Shown piece after piece: positions 1 through 8,468 of a stretch of DNA of 64,000 nucleotides (positions are counted from its first letter, which is position 1; the number at the start of each line of letters is the position of its first letter). Position numbers and translations under genes: made by a program. The stretch covers positions 1-64,000 of the forward strand of contig NZ_SOAG01000015.1 of the NCBI RefSeq assembly GCF_004364575.1, in the 5' to 3' direction. Origin of the DNA: Myroides indicus. Lineage in GTDB: Bacteria; Bacteroidota; Bacteroidia; Flavobacteriales; Flavobacteriaceae. The notes under the pieces are model-generated. The model was not told where the DNA came from. It worked only from the letters and a program-made list of their open reading frames with translations, and did not search any database.

Positions 1-213
1 ATAAGCATAAACCATCACTTTAAGCATCATTTTGGGATGATAACTGGGATGTCCTTCCCGACTGTAGGTTTCTAATAAGGGTTTTAAATCTATTTTCTCC
101 ACTACATTATTCACGATTCTTACAGGATGATCCGATGGAATTAATTCTTCTATAGAAGGTGGAAATAACCAGTTTTGGGATTGGTTGTATTCTTTAATTC
201 TATAATTTATCAC
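1..213 (-). mobile_element. IS1182-type transposase, N-terminal part, cut by window edge
   Basis: Reading the minus strand from a GTG at 213 gives an open frame to the window edge with the N-terminal pattern of IS1182-family transposases: a NWLFPPSIEELIP-like segment, then SDHPVRIVNNVVEKIDL, then HPSYHPKMMLKVMVYAY. The first in-frame upstream stop lies about 50 bases before the GTG. Only about 71 codons are visible, so whether the element is intact cannot be judged. The DDE catalytic domain would lie outside the window. Family call from motif recognition; start codon uncertain. Confidence 0.8.
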
Positions 214-292
214 ATTGATAATTAGGTAGTTAAGTTTGTATATTTTTATATTAAAATCCTAATTATTAGCCTTTTTTTGCTGAAAATTGAAT

Positions 293-320
293 AAAAAAAC
301 CGCCTCAGTTGTGAGACGGC
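293..320 (-). terminator. Rho-independent terminator of fumC
   Basis: Inverted repeat CCGCCTCA (300-307) / TGAGACGG (312-319) with loop GTTG and one wobble pair. Read on the minus strand it is followed by a run of T. It begins about 23 bases after the fumC stop codon. Confidence 0.8.
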
Positions 321-342
321 TTCTCTTTAAATATAAAGTTAA

Positions 343-1728
343 TTATATCATTTTCTTCGGATCTACCCAAAGATCAAAATCTTCTGGTGTTACATAGCCC
401 AGACGAACAGCCTCTTCTTTTAAGGTTGTACCATTGGCGTGAGCCGTTTGTGCAATTTCAGCTGCTTTATAGTAACCAATTTTTGTATTGAGAGCCGTAA
501 CTAACATCAACGAGTTATCAACGAGTTCCTGAATGCGTTTGTGGTTCGGTTCAATTCCTTGTGCACAATGTTCATCAAAAGAAACACAAGCATCACCTAA
601 TAATTTAGCCGATTGAATAAAGTTAGCTGCCATCACCGGTTTGAACACATTCAATTCATATTGTCCTTGTGTACCGCTGAATGAAATCGTTACATCATTC
701 CCCAATACTTGAGCAGCCACCATCGTTAAAGCCTCACATTGGGTTGGATTTACTTTACCAGGCATAATAGAAGACCCAGGTTCATTGGCTGGAATGATAA
801 TCTCACCGATTCCAGAACGAGGTCCAGAAGCTAGCATGCGAATATCATTGGCTATTTTATAGAGGGATACCGCTAATTGTTTCAGCGCACCATGCGTTTC
901 TACAATCGCATCATGAGCTGCTAAAGCCTCAAATTTGTTTGGAGCTGTAACAAAAGGGAGCTTTGTAAAATCCGCAATGTGTTTAGCCACTACGACATCA
1001 TAGTTAACAGGCGTATTTAATCCCGTTCCTACAGCCGTTCCACCCAGAGCCAATTCCGCTAAGTGAGGTAACGTATGTTGTAAAGCCTTTAAGCCGTGTT
1101 CCAATTGAGCGACATAACCCGAAATTTCTTGCCCTAAGGTTAAAGGAGTTGCATCCATTAAATGCGTACGTCCAATTTTTACTACGTCTTTGTATTCCTT
1201 TGCCTTGGCAGCTAGCGTGTTTTTTAGTTGGATAACCCCAGGAATCGTAGATTCAATTACTGCTTTATATGCTGCAATATGCATAGCCGTAGGGTAGGTG
1301 TCATTAGACGATTGTGATTTGTTGACATCATCATTGGCTTTCAATACCGGTTCTCCTTCTCCAATACCAAAACCAGCTAAAACCTGTGCGCGATTGGCAA
1401 TCACCTCATTGACATTCATATTGGACTGTGTACCCGATCCCGTTTGCCAAATAACCAAAGGAAATTGATCGTCTAGTTTTCCAGCAATAATTTCATCACA
1501 CACTTGTGCAATGGCATCTCGTTTCTCTTGACTCAATACATTTAAATCAAAATTGGCATAGGCAGCTGCTTTTTTTAAATAAGCAAAAGCTTCGATAATT
1601 TCATGAGGCATGGATGCCTCTGGGCCAATCTTAAAATTGTTTCTCGAACGCTCTGTTTGTGCACCCCAATATTTGTCTTTTGGTACTTGTACTTCCCCAA
1701 GGGTGTCTTTTTCTATTCTATAGTCCAT
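343..1728 (-). CDS. fumC: Fumarate hydratase class II
   Basis: Cytosolic TCA-cycle enzyme that interconverts fumarate and L-malate without an iron-sulfur cluster. The 461-residue length is normal for class II fumarases. Visible signatures are the N-terminal [18 protein letters not shown], the [15 protein letters not shown] substrate loop near residue 97, [16 protein letters not shown] near residue 187, and the superfamily signature [11 protein letters not shown] near residue 318, which carries the catalytic serine loop. It is a single-gene unit with its own terminator; on the minus strand a possible -7 box TACCTTTA lies at 1762-1755. Aspartate ammonia-lyase is a relative, but the loop residues fit fumarase. 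Confidence 0.97.
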   Translation of the reverse strand: MDYRIEKDTLGEVQVPKDKYWGAQTERSRNNFKIGPEASMPHEIIEAFAYLKKAAAYANFDLNVLSQEKRDAIAQVCDEIIAGKLDDQFPLVIWQTGSGTQSNMNVNEVIANRAQVLAGFGIGEGEPVLKANDDVNKSQSSNDTYPTAMHIAAYKAVIESTIPGVIQLKNTLAAKAKEYKDVVKIGRTHLMDATPLTLGQEISGYVAQLEHGLKALQHTLPHLAELALGGTAVGTGLNTPVNYDVVVAKHIADFTKLPFVTAPNKFEALAAHDAIVETHGALKQLAVSLYKIANDIRMLASGPRSGIGEIIIPANEPGSSIMPGKVNPTQCEALTMVAAQVLGNDVTISFSGTQGQYELNVFKPVMAANFIQSAKLLGDACVSFDEHCAQGIEPNHKRIQELVDNSLMLVTALNTKIGYYKAAEIAQTAHANGTTLKEEAVRLGYVTPEDFDLWVDPKKMI

Positions 1729-1813
1729 GATGTGATTTGTATTTAAAATTACCTTAAAGGTACTGAATTATTTAGTTTGATTCTAAAGAAGGTGTAAAAT
1801 AAAATAAGAGGTA

Positions 1814-1843
1814 TTGCAAAATCGAGAAAAGGATGTATATTTG
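1814..1843 (+). promoter_or_regulatory. Flavobacterial-type promoter (TTG-N19-TATATTTG)
   Basis: TTG at 1814-1816 and TATATTTG at 1836-1843 match the Bacteroidota vegetative consensus TTG-N17..23-TAnnTTTG. The -7 box overlaps the first ATG of the open frame (1833), so that ATG cannot be the start. The internal ATG at 1872 fits a short leader of about 20 bases. Confidence 0.65.
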
Positions 1844-1871
1844 GGACGTATACAAAAAAATCCGGAATAAA

Positions 1872-2048
1872 ATGTTTGAATTTCAACAGTATTTAGGTTT
1901 CATCGTTGCCATGACCGTTATTACAATGGCGTTTTGGCTTTTGATATTCTTAATTGGTTTCGCTTGCTACTGGGCAACTGGAGGCGCAATGGAGTTATTA
2001 AAAGAGAAGAAAGCTAAAAAACAGCAGTTAGAAGAAAGTCAAATGTAG
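1872..2048 (+). CDS. Small single-span membrane protein, 58 aa
   Basis: Function not recognised. The product has a short amphipathic N-terminus (MFEFQQYLG), one strongly hydrophobic segment at about residues 8-33 (GFIVAMTVITMAFWLLIF and on) and a lysine/glutamate-rich tail (LKEKKAKKQQLEESQ), so the tail is probably cytoplasmic. The frame is open from 1833, but the promoter overlaps that upstream ATG, so the start at 1872 was chosen. The gene has its own promoter and a strong terminator and is therefore monocistronic. It resembles the many short flavobacterial membrane proteins with no assigned role. Confidence 0.6.
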   Translation: MFEFQQYLGFIVAMTVITMAFWLLIFLIGFACYWATGGAMELLKEKKAKKQQLEESQM

Positions 2049-2066
2049 AATTTGATTTTACGAAAT

Positions 2067-2100
2067 AAAAGAGGTCATGCGATGCATGGCCTCTTTTATT
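2067..2100 (+). terminator. Strong rho-independent terminator
   Basis: A 14-bp stem AAAAGAGGTCATGC (2067-2080) / GCATGGCCTCTTTT (2084-2097) with a 3-base loop and one wobble pair, 18 bases after the stop codon of the small membrane protein. Confidence 0.85.
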
Positions 2101-2127
2101 TTATGAGGAAAGAGGAAAGAGGTGTCA

Positions 2128-2174
2128 GGTATGAGGTATGGGGCTCAACAAACCTCACAAAGAGCAAACCTCAC
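2128..2174. repeat. Short GAGG/CCTCAC-type intergenic repeats
   Basis: The heptamer AGGTATG occurs twice in tandem (about 2128-2141), followed by CAAACCTCAC at 2149-2158 and again at 2165-2174 (16-base period). The next intergenic region with similar words is 7313-7350, so the phosphorus-acquisition genes are bracketed by this low-complexity text. No coding frame was seen in 2101-2296. Confidence 0.5.
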
Positions 2175-2263
2175 CCATAATCTCATAACCCCTTCTTAAC
2201 ACAACAAGCAAAACCAAAACACAATCATAATGATATAGAAACACAGTTTCGTAGGGGGAGGAC

Positions 2264-2271
2264 TAAGTTTG
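2264..2271 (+). promoter_or_regulatory. -7 box TAAGTTTG before the TonB-dependent receptor
   Basis: TAAGTTTG matches TAnnTTTG 25 bases upstream of the receptor start codon. No clear TTG lies at the expected -33 distance, which could mean the promoter needs an activator, for example under phosphate limitation. That last step is inference. Confidence 0.45.
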
Positions 2272-2296
2272 CCTAAAACTATTCAATGTTATCATT

Positions 2297-5134
2297 ATGA
2301 AAGTAAAGTACTTATTATTCTTTTTTACCCTTTGTTTTGCGTGGACCTTACACGCGCAAAATGCAGATAAAAAACACGGAATTGTATCCGGTAGAGTGAT
2401 TGACACAACAGATAAAAGTTCACTTCCAGGAGCAGCCGTACTATTAAATAAAGGAAAACAATACACCATCAGTAATAGCAATGGTTATTTTGAGTTTTTA
2501 AATATACCTGTAGGCTCTTATACCTTATCTGTTAGTTATATCGGATATGCGCCTATTGAACAAGAAGTAGAAGTAACAGCAGGACAAAATACCGTAATCA
2601 ATTTGAGTTTGTCTACTGATGCACAAACCTTAGAAGGAATTGTGATTGTCGGAGATCGCCTCAAAGGGCAAGCCAAGGCATTAAATCAACAGATGAACAA
2701 TGCCAATGTAACCAATGTCATCTCTGCGGATCAAGTGGGGCGTTTTCCAGATTCAAACATTGGGGATGCCTTAAAACGCGTACCGGGGATTACCATGCAA
2801 AATGACCAAGGAGAAGCGCGTAATATTGTAATCCGAGGATTGGCTTCTAGCTTAAACTCCGTAACTTTAAATGGAGATCGCGTTCCTTCCGCTGAAGGAG
2901 ATAACCGAAATGTACAGATGGATTTAATTCCTTCAGATATGATTTCATCTATCGAAGTAAATAAAACCTTAACCCCAGATATGGATGCTGACGCCATCGG
3001 AGGTTCTGTAGATTTGATTACTCGTGCTTCCCCTTATGGAGAACGTATTGCTGCAACGGTAGCAGGAGGATATAACCCTATCAGAGAAAAGGGAAATTAC
3101 ATCGGAAGCTTTGTGTATGGAAATCGCTTTTTAGATTCTAAATTAGGAATGATTTTCAGCGGATCGTACAACAGCAATGATTTTGGTTCAGACAACGTAG
3201 AAGCCGTTTGGGATCAAGATGAACACGGCAATGTTTACATCAGTGAATACGACATCAGAAAGTATGATGTACAACGCGTACGCCGCAGTTTCTCAGGAGC
3301 ATTTGATTATAAAATCAATGAAAATCACACAATTTATGCCAGTGCGATGTACAATTGGAGAGATGATAGAGAAAATAGATACCGCGTGCGTTACAGAGGG
3401 ATAACACCAGAATACGATGCGGAGAATAACATCATTGGGTACAAAGGAGATATCCGTAGAGAAACAAAAGGAGGAATCGATACGAATCGCAATAAAAATG
3501 CACGTTTAGAAGATCAACGCGTACAAAACTATGCCTTAAGCGGAGAGCATTTATGGTCGAGTAATTTAGATATGGATTGGTCGGTAAACTATGCACGTGC
3601 TTCAGAAGACCGCCCAGGAGAGCGCTACTTGGATTTTCAAAATAAGAAAGTAGCCATGGTAGAGGATTTGTCAGATGGAGATTTTCCTTTAATCACTGCA
3701 GCAAAAGATACCCCCGAAAACTTTAGCTTTAGAAAACTAACAGAAAACCACAACTTTACAAAAGACAGTGAGTTTGGAGCGAAATTGAATTTTAGAATCC
3801 CATTTTCAGTAATTGAAGATCAAAAAGGACGATTGAGATTTGGAGGACGCTTGCGTCTAAAAGACAAAGAACGCGATAATATGTTCTATGAATACACGCC
3901 AATTGCACCAAATGCAATCGGAAATTTAGCAGCAGTACCGAATAATTTTTATGATGGAAAAGATTTTCAAGCAGGAAGTAGATATGTTCCAGGTTATTTT
4001 GCTGCTAAGCAATATGTAGGTGGTTTAGATTTAAACAATGCCGCTTTGTTTGAAAAAGAAGCAAAACCAGAAGAATACTTAGCTTTAAACTACAAAGCCA
4101 AAGAGAAAATTTACGCAGGATATATCCGTTGGGATCAAGATTTCAATGCCAATTTATCCATGATTGTGGGAGCTCGTGTAGAACATACAAGTATTGATTA
4201 TACTGGAAATCATATTGTTGATGAAAGTGATTTAGTAGGAGAAATAAACAACACCAACAGCTATACAAATGTGATGCCGAGTTTGACATTTAAATACCAA
4301 ACAGATACAGATTGGATTTATAGAGCTGCGTTCACTACAGCATTAGCTAGACCCGATTATTACGCCTTGGCTCCTTATATCAGTGTAATTTCTCAAGATA
4401 ATGCAATTGCTGCTGGAAACCCAGATTTGAAAGCCACCTATGCCTACAATTTTGATTTAATGGCAGAAAAGTATTTCCAATCGGTAGGGATGTTCTCTGC
4501 AGGAGTGTTTTACAAAAATTTAAATGACTTCATTTATACCTATCGTTCAGATTCATTCAACCATGATAATTTCAATGCGGCTTTCCCAGATCAAGTGAAT
4601 CCAATTCAAGCGGGTGAAAACTGGAAATTTATGCAACAACGCAATGGAGATCAAGTGAATTTATTCGGGGTTGAGGTAGCATTTCAAAGACAGTTAGATT
4701 TTATCCCTGGTAAATTCTTTAAAGGATTGGGAATCTATGTGAACTATACGTATACACACTCAGAAGCAAAAGGAATTACCAATGCGGATGGAGAGGTTAG
4801 AAAAAATATGGAGTTACCTGGATCAGCCCCTCATATGTTTAATGGATCGCTTTCATGGGAAAATGAACGCTTCTCTGCTCGTATTTCCTTAAATTATGCT
4901 TCAGATTATTTAGATGCATTAGGAGGAAATAGCTTTGAGGATAGCTACTACGACAAGCAATTGTTTTTAGATGCGAATGCATCCTATAAAATCACGTCGT
5001 ATTTACGCGTATTTGCTGAGGCAAATAACTTGACTAATCAACCGTTGAGATATTACCAAGGGGTGAGCAATCGCGTAAAACAAATGGAATACTACCAACC
5101 TAAATTTACCTTAGGGGTTAAATTTGATTTATAA
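2297..5134 (+). CDS. TonB-dependent outer-membrane receptor, phosphorus-acquisition operon
   Basis: 945-residue outer-membrane transporter. A signal peptide (MKVKYLLFFFTLCFAWTLHA) is followed by a carboxypeptidase-regulatory-like beta-sandwich (about residues 28-105, GIVSGRVIDTTDKSSLPGA), a plug domain (about 125-245, with VGRFPDSNIGDALKRVPGI and IVIRGLASSLNSVTLNG) and a 22-strand-type barrel ending in the aromatic-containing terminus FTLGVKFDL. Two secreted phosphate-releasing enzymes follow it, so the transported ligand is plausibly phytate, a partly dephosphorylated inositol phosphate or another organophosphate. This is inferred from context; the receptor sequence alone does not give the ligand. 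No SusD-like partner is present. Confidence 0.93.
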   Translation: MKVKYLLFFFTLCFAWTLHAQNADKKHGIVSGRVIDTTDKSSLPGAAVLLNKGKQYTISNSNGYFEFLNIPVGSYTLSVSYIGYAPIEQEVEVTAGQNTVINLSLSTDAQTLEGIVIVGDRLKGQAKALNQQMNNANVTNVISADQVGRFPDSNIGDALKRVPGITMQNDQGEARNIVIRGLASSLNSVTLNGDRVPSAEGDNRNVQMDLIPSDMISSIEVNKTLTPDMDADAIGGSVDLITRASPYGERIAATVAGGYNPIREKGNYIGSFVYGNRFLDSKLGMIFSGSYNSNDFGSDNVEAVWDQDEHGNVYISEYDIRKYDVQRVRRSFSGAFDYKINENHTIYASAMYNWRDDRENRYRVRYRGITPEYDAENNIIGYKGDIRRETKGGIDTNRNKNARLEDQRVQNYALSGEHLWSSNLDMDWSVNYARASEDRPGERYLDFQNKKVAMVEDLSDGDFPLITAAKDTPENFSFRKLTENHNFTKDSEFGAKLNFRIPFSVIEDQKGRLRFGGRLRLKDKERDNMFYEYTPIAPNAIGNLAAVPNNFYDGKDFQAGSRYVPGYFAAKQYVGGLDLNNAALFEKEAKPEEYLALNYKAKEKIYAGYIRWDQDFNANLSMIVGARVEHTSIDYTGNHIVDESDLVGEINNTNSYTNVMPSLTFKYQTDTDWIYRAAFTTALARPDYYALAPYISVISQDNAIAAGNPDLKATYAYNFDLMAEKYFQSVGMFSAGVFYKNLNDFIYTYRSDSFNHDNFNAAFPDQVNPIQAGENWKFMQQRNGDQVNLFGVEVAFQRQLDFIPGKFFKGLGIYVNYTYTHSEAKGITNADGEVRKNMELPGSAPHMFNGSLSWENERFSARISLNYASDYLDALGGNSFEDSYYDKQLFLDANASYKITSYLRVFAEANNLTNQPLRYYQGVSNRVKQMEYYQPKFTLGVKFDL

Positions 5135-5201
5135 TATAAACCATACACAAGAAAATTACAGCGAATCGTTTTATTGGCTGTAATTTTTTCATTTACAACA
5201 C

Positions 5202-6200
5202 ATGAAGAAAATACTTTATACTTTAGTCTTACTTAGTTTCACAGGATTAACTCAGGCGCAAACGCCTTTTGAGCACGAAAAAAGCACAGGGTATTCTGGA
5301 CAAAATATCCCTGCGTTAAAATACCAAGAAGATAGTTTTAATTTCCTTGTTCTAGGTGATTTTGGACGCGTAGGGGATTACTATCAAAAAGAGGTAGCTC
5401 GAGAAATGGGCAATGCCATGGTGGTTCTCGATGGTGAATTTGTTGTTTCGGTTGGGGATAATTTTTATCCCAATGGCGTAGCGAGCACGCAAGATTATCA
5501 TTGGACTTCTTCTTTTGAACAGGTGTACACTAACCCATCGCTTTATGCGGATTGGTATATTGCTTTAGGTAATCACGATTATTTAGGGAATGTTCAAGCA
5601 CAAGTCGATTATACGAAAATCAGTAGACGTTGGAATATGCCCGATCGTTATTACAGCAAAACGTTTAAATTAGAGAATGGAAAAAAACTATTGTTGGTGG
5701 TGATGGATACCAATCCATTTATTGAGAATTACCGCAAGAGTTCGAAGTATGGAGATTTAAAGGAACAAGACACGGAGAAACAGATGCAATGGCTAGAGCA
5801 AACCTTAGGACAAGCAGATGCAGATGTGCAATGGAAAATTGTGATAGGACATCATCCCATGTATAGTGGAGGAAAGCGAAAAGTAAATAAAGATACCCAA
5901 GGATTCGAACAGCAATTCGCCGCGTTTTTTGACCGCCATCAAGTTGATGCTTATATCTGCGGACATGAACATGATTTGCAAATTATTAAACCAAAAAATC
6001 GCTATACCACGCAATTCTTATCTGGGGCTGCGAGTGAAGTTCGCCCTTCAGGAACCATGGAACACACTATTTTTGCAGCAGCTGAACCTGGATTTATGGC
6101 TTTTTCTATCTTGAATACTAGTTTGACCGTTCAAGTGGTAAAAGCAAACAAAGAAGATGCAGAAGTAATATATACCCACACCATTCAAAAGAAAAAATAA
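5202..6200 (+). CDS. Secreted purple-acid-type metallophosphatase
   Basis: 332-residue calcineurin-like phosphoesterase resembling tartrate-resistant acid phosphatase. The signal peptide MKKILYTLVLLSFTGLTQAQ points to the periplasm or cell surface. The five metal-binding blocks appear in order: VLGDFGR, VGDNFYPNG, ALGNHDY, VIGHHPMYSGG and CGHEHDLQ. These supply the Asp/Asn/His ligands of a dinuclear metal centre. It hydrolyses phosphomonoesters by family. It starts 67 bases after the receptor and overlaps the phytase gene by one base (TAATG), so the two are translationally coupled. Confidence 0.9.
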   Translation: MKKILYTLVLLSFTGLTQAQTPFEHEKSTGYSGQNIPALKYQEDSFNFLVLGDFGRVGDYYQKEVAREMGNAMVVLDGEFVVSVGDNFYPNGVASTQDYHWTSSFEQVYTNPSLYADWYIALGNHDYLGNVQAQVDYTKISRRWNMPDRYYSKTFKLENGKKLLLVVMDTNPFIENYRKSSKYGDLKEQDTEKQMQWLEQTLGQADADVQWKIVIGHHPMYSGGKRKVNKDTQGFEQQFAAFFDRHQVDAYICGHEHDLQIIKPKNRYTTQFLSGAASEVRPSGTMEHTIFAAAEPGFMAFSILNTSLTVQVVKANKEDAEVIYTHTIQKKK

Positions 6201-7267
6201 TGAAAAATAAAGCAATATACTTCTTATTTAGCTTGGCATTATTGACCAGCTGTAAAGATAAATTAGCACCTGTTTCACCAGATGCTATTCAACCTGTAGT
6301 AGTGACGGAACAAACCGTGTTTGATACGGATGATCCCGCTATTTGGATCAATAAACAAGAGCAAGCAAAAAGTTTAATTATCGGAACAGATAAGGAAAAT
6401 GGCGGTGGACTCTACGCTTATGATTTACAAGGAAAGATTGTACATCAATACGTCGATATGGCACGTCCAAATAACGTGGATATTGCGTATGATTTTCCGT
6501 ATCAAAACCAGAAAATTGACGTTGCAATAGTAACGGAACGCAACGCCAATGCGATTCGAATTTTTAAATTGCCTGAATTAACCCCTATTGATGGAGGAGG
6601 ATTAAAGGTGTTTGAAGGAGAAACAACAGAAGAGTACAATGAACCGATGGGGATTGCTTTGTATGAAGGAAAAGAAGGAGGAGCAACGGTATTTTATGCG
6701 ATTGTAGGTCGTAAAAACGGACCTGCTGAAGGGTATTTATGGCAATACCGTTATCATACCAATGCAGCAGGGAAGGTTGAATTGCAATTGGCACGCAAAT
6801 TCGGTGCTTATAGCGGAAAAAAAGAAATTGAAGCCATAGCAGTAGATCAAGAGTTGGGCTATGTGTATTATTCCGATGAAGGAGCAGGAGTACGCAAGTA
6901 TTATGCAGATCCAGCAAAGGGAAATCAAGAACTTGCCTTCTTTGCACAAACCGATGCCAAACGCGACCATGAAGGCATTGCGATTTATAAAAAAGAAGCA
7001 ACAACAGGATATATCGTGGTGTCCAATCAACAAGATAATTCCATCTTAATTTACCCAAGAGAAGGAGCCTCCGATAATCCACACGAACATCAATTGATAA
7101 CTACAATCCCAGTTGCAGCAATTGAATGTGATGGACTGGAGATTACAGCTCAAGGACTCGATCCTAAATTTCCAAAAGGAATGTTGGTGATGATGAGTAA
7201 CGGAAAAGTATTCCATTATTACGATTGGGCGATGATTCAAGAAAAAATTGAAGAAGCAAAAAAATAG
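6200..7267 (+). CDS. Beta-propeller phytase lipoprotein
   Basis: 355-residue 3-phytase of the beta-propeller (BPP) family, which removes phosphate from myo-inositol hexakisphosphate in a calcium-dependent way. The start MKNKAIYFLFSLALLTSC has a lipobox (LTSC), so the protein is lipid-anchored. Family blocks include DTDDPAIWI near residue 47, GTDKENGGGLYAYDLQGK, RPNNVDIAYDF, AIAVDQELGYVYYSDE, HEGIAIYKK and the C-terminal ECDGLEITAQGL. The conserved acidic residues that bind calcium in the family are present in these blocks. It shares TAATG with the preceding phosphatase gene; a terminator follows directly. Confidence 0.92.
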   Translation: MKNKAIYFLFSLALLTSCKDKLAPVSPDAIQPVVVTEQTVFDTDDPAIWINKQEQAKSLIIGTDKENGGGLYAYDLQGKIVHQYVDMARPNNVDIAYDFPYQNQKIDVAIVTERNANAIRIFKLPELTPIDGGGLKVFEGETTEEYNEPMGIALYEGKEGGATVFYAIVGRKNGPAEGYLWQYRYHTNAAGKVELQLARKFGAYSGKKEIEAIAVDQELGYVYYSDEGAGVRKYYADPAKGNQELAFFAQTDAKRDHEGIAIYKKEATTGYIVVSNQQDNSILIYPREGASDNPHEHQLITTIPVAAIECDGLEITAQGLDPKFPKGMLVMMSNGKVFHYYDWAMIQEKIEEAKK

Positions 7268-7271
7268 ATTT

Positions 7272-7310
7272 AAATAAAAATAGACATCCGGAGGGATGTC
7301 TATTTTATTT
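7272..7310 (+). terminator. Rho-independent terminator of the phytase operon
   Basis: Long hairpin AAATAAAAATAGACATCC (7272-7289) / GGATGTCTATTTTATTT (7294-7310), a few bases after the phytase stop codon. Confidence 0.85.
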
Positions 7311-7312
7311 AA

Positions 7313-7350
7313 GTGAGGGGGTGAGGCAATCTCACCACCTCACCACCTCA
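7313..7350. repeat. GTGAGG / TCACCACC short repeats
   Basis: GTGAGGGGGTGAGG is followed by CTCACCACCTCACCACCTC (TCACCACC twice in tandem). Inverted copies of GTGAG can fold with CTCAC. Similar words lie on the other side of the operon at 2128-2174. No coding content seen. Confidence 0.45.
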
Positions 7351-7429
7351 AATAAAGTTTTCAACCGCGATAAAAGAAAATCAACTTCCTTTTTTGTATC
7401 TTTAGAAGATATCAAAAAGAAAACAAATT

Positions 7430-8302
7430 ATGAATTATACAGAAAAAATGTTGCCACCAACGGCATTGAAAGATAAAGTAGTGATTGTTACTGGAGGAGG
7501 AAGCGGATTAGGAAGATCTATGTCGGCTTACTTTATGGAGATTGGTTCGAAAGTCGTGATTACTTCCCGTGATTTGGATAAATTAAAACAAACGGCCAAA
7601 GAACTAGAAGAACAAACAGGAGGGGAGTGTTTCCCTGTAAGCTGTGATGTACGACACTATGACCAAGTTGAACAGATGCTACAAGCCGTATTGGATAAAT
7701 GGGGAAAAGTAGATGTGTTACTTAACAATGCAGCGGGTAATTTCATTTCACCAACAGAGCGCTTATCTTCCAATGCTTTTGATACCATTGTAGATATCGT
7801 ATTAAAAGGGACAAAAAACTGTACGTTGGTTTTAGGAAAACATTGGATTGAACAAAAACAACGCAATACAGTCGTTTTAAATATTACGACGACCTATGCT
7901 TGGACCGGATCAGCCTATGTGGTGCCTTCTTCTGTTGCAAAAGCAGGGGTTTTGGCGATGACGAGAAGTTTGGCTGTAGAATGGGCTAAATACGGGATGC
8001 GTTTCAATGCAATTGCACCAGGGCCTTTCCCTACAAAAGGAGCTTGGGATCGCCTATTGCCAGGTGATTTGAAAGAAAAATTCGACCTGACTAAGAAGAT
8101 TCCACTGCGCAGAGTAGGAGAACATCAAGAACTAGCTAATTTAGCGGCCTATTTGGTTTCTGACTTTTCAAGCTATATCAATGGAGAGGTAATTACCATT
8201 GACGGAGGGGAATGGCTACAGGGAGCAGGTGAGTTTAATATATTGGATCAAGTTCCCGAAGAAATGTGGGATATGCTGAGAAAAATAACAAAGAAAAAAT
8301 AA
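7430..8302 (+). CDS. SDR family oxidoreductase, 2,4-dienoyl-CoA reductase-like
   Basis: 290-residue short-chain dehydrogenase with the NADP-binding TGGGSGLG motif (residues 21-28) and LLNNAAGNFISPTE. The active site is of the DECR type, not the classical YxxxK type. A Tyr in TTYAWTGSAY and the Ser/Lys of PSSVAKAGV match the Tyr/Ser/Lys set of mitochondrial and peroxisomal 2,4-dienoyl-CoA reductases, and the C-terminal half (ELANLAAYLVSD, INGEVITIDGGEW) follows those enzymes closely. The likely role is reduction of 2,4-dienoyl-CoA during beta-oxidation of unsaturated fatty acids. It stands alone with no fatty-acid genes nearby. Confidence 0.85.
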   Translation: MNYTEKMLPPTALKDKVVIVTGGGSGLGRSMSAYFMEIGSKVVITSRDLDKLKQTAKELEEQTGGECFPVSCDVRHYDQVEQMLQAVLDKWGKVDVLLNNAAGNFISPTERLSSNAFDTIVDIVLKGTKNCTLVLGKHWIEQKQRNTVVLNITTTYAWTGSAYVVPSSVAKAGVLAMTRSLAVEWAKYGMRFNAIAPGPFPTKGAWDRLLPGDLKEKFDLTKKIPLRRVGEHQELANLAAYLVSDFSSYINGEVITIDGGEWLQGAGEFNILDQVPEEMWDMLRKITKKK

Positions 8303-8328
8303 ACCATTTACTTTTCCTTTCAATTCAC

Positions 8329-8358
8329 AAAGTGTCGTTTTATATAAAATAACACTTT
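8329..8358. repeat. 30-base imperfect palindrome upstream of parA
   Basis: AAAGTGT (8329-8335) pairs with ACACTTT (8352-8358) around the AT-only palindrome TTTTATATAAAA (8338-8349). It lies 26 bases after the SDR stop, so it may terminate that gene, although it lacks a clean T run. It does not match the canonical parS sequence. Confidence 0.5.
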
Positions 8359-8413
8359 AAAGTTTATAAAGTAGTGAATACAAGCGAATTTAGCAAAATG
8401 TTGATAAAATAGA

Positions 8414-8444
8414 TTTTCTAAACTCATAAATAATCGTATTTTTA
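8414..8444 (+). promoter_or_regulatory. Possible promoter of the parA operon
   Basis: TTTT at 8414-8417 and TATTTTTA at 8437-8444 are 19 bases apart and 24 bases ahead of the parA start. This is a weak variant of the flavobacterial consensus because the last base of the -7 box is A, not G. Confidence 0.35.
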
Positions 8445-8468
8445 CCACTTAAATTATTCGGGATAAAC

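Noticed and set aside
1833..1871. ATG at 1833 as start of the small membrane protein
   Set aside because: It overlaps the TATATTTG promoter box.
6585..7082. 165-codon open frame on the minus strand inside the phytase gene
   Set aside because: Leucine/histidine-rich antisense translation of a well-supported gene; no family features.
8303..8468. parS site near parAB
   Set aside because: No match to the canonical GTTTCACGTGAAAC-type core in the intergenic region.
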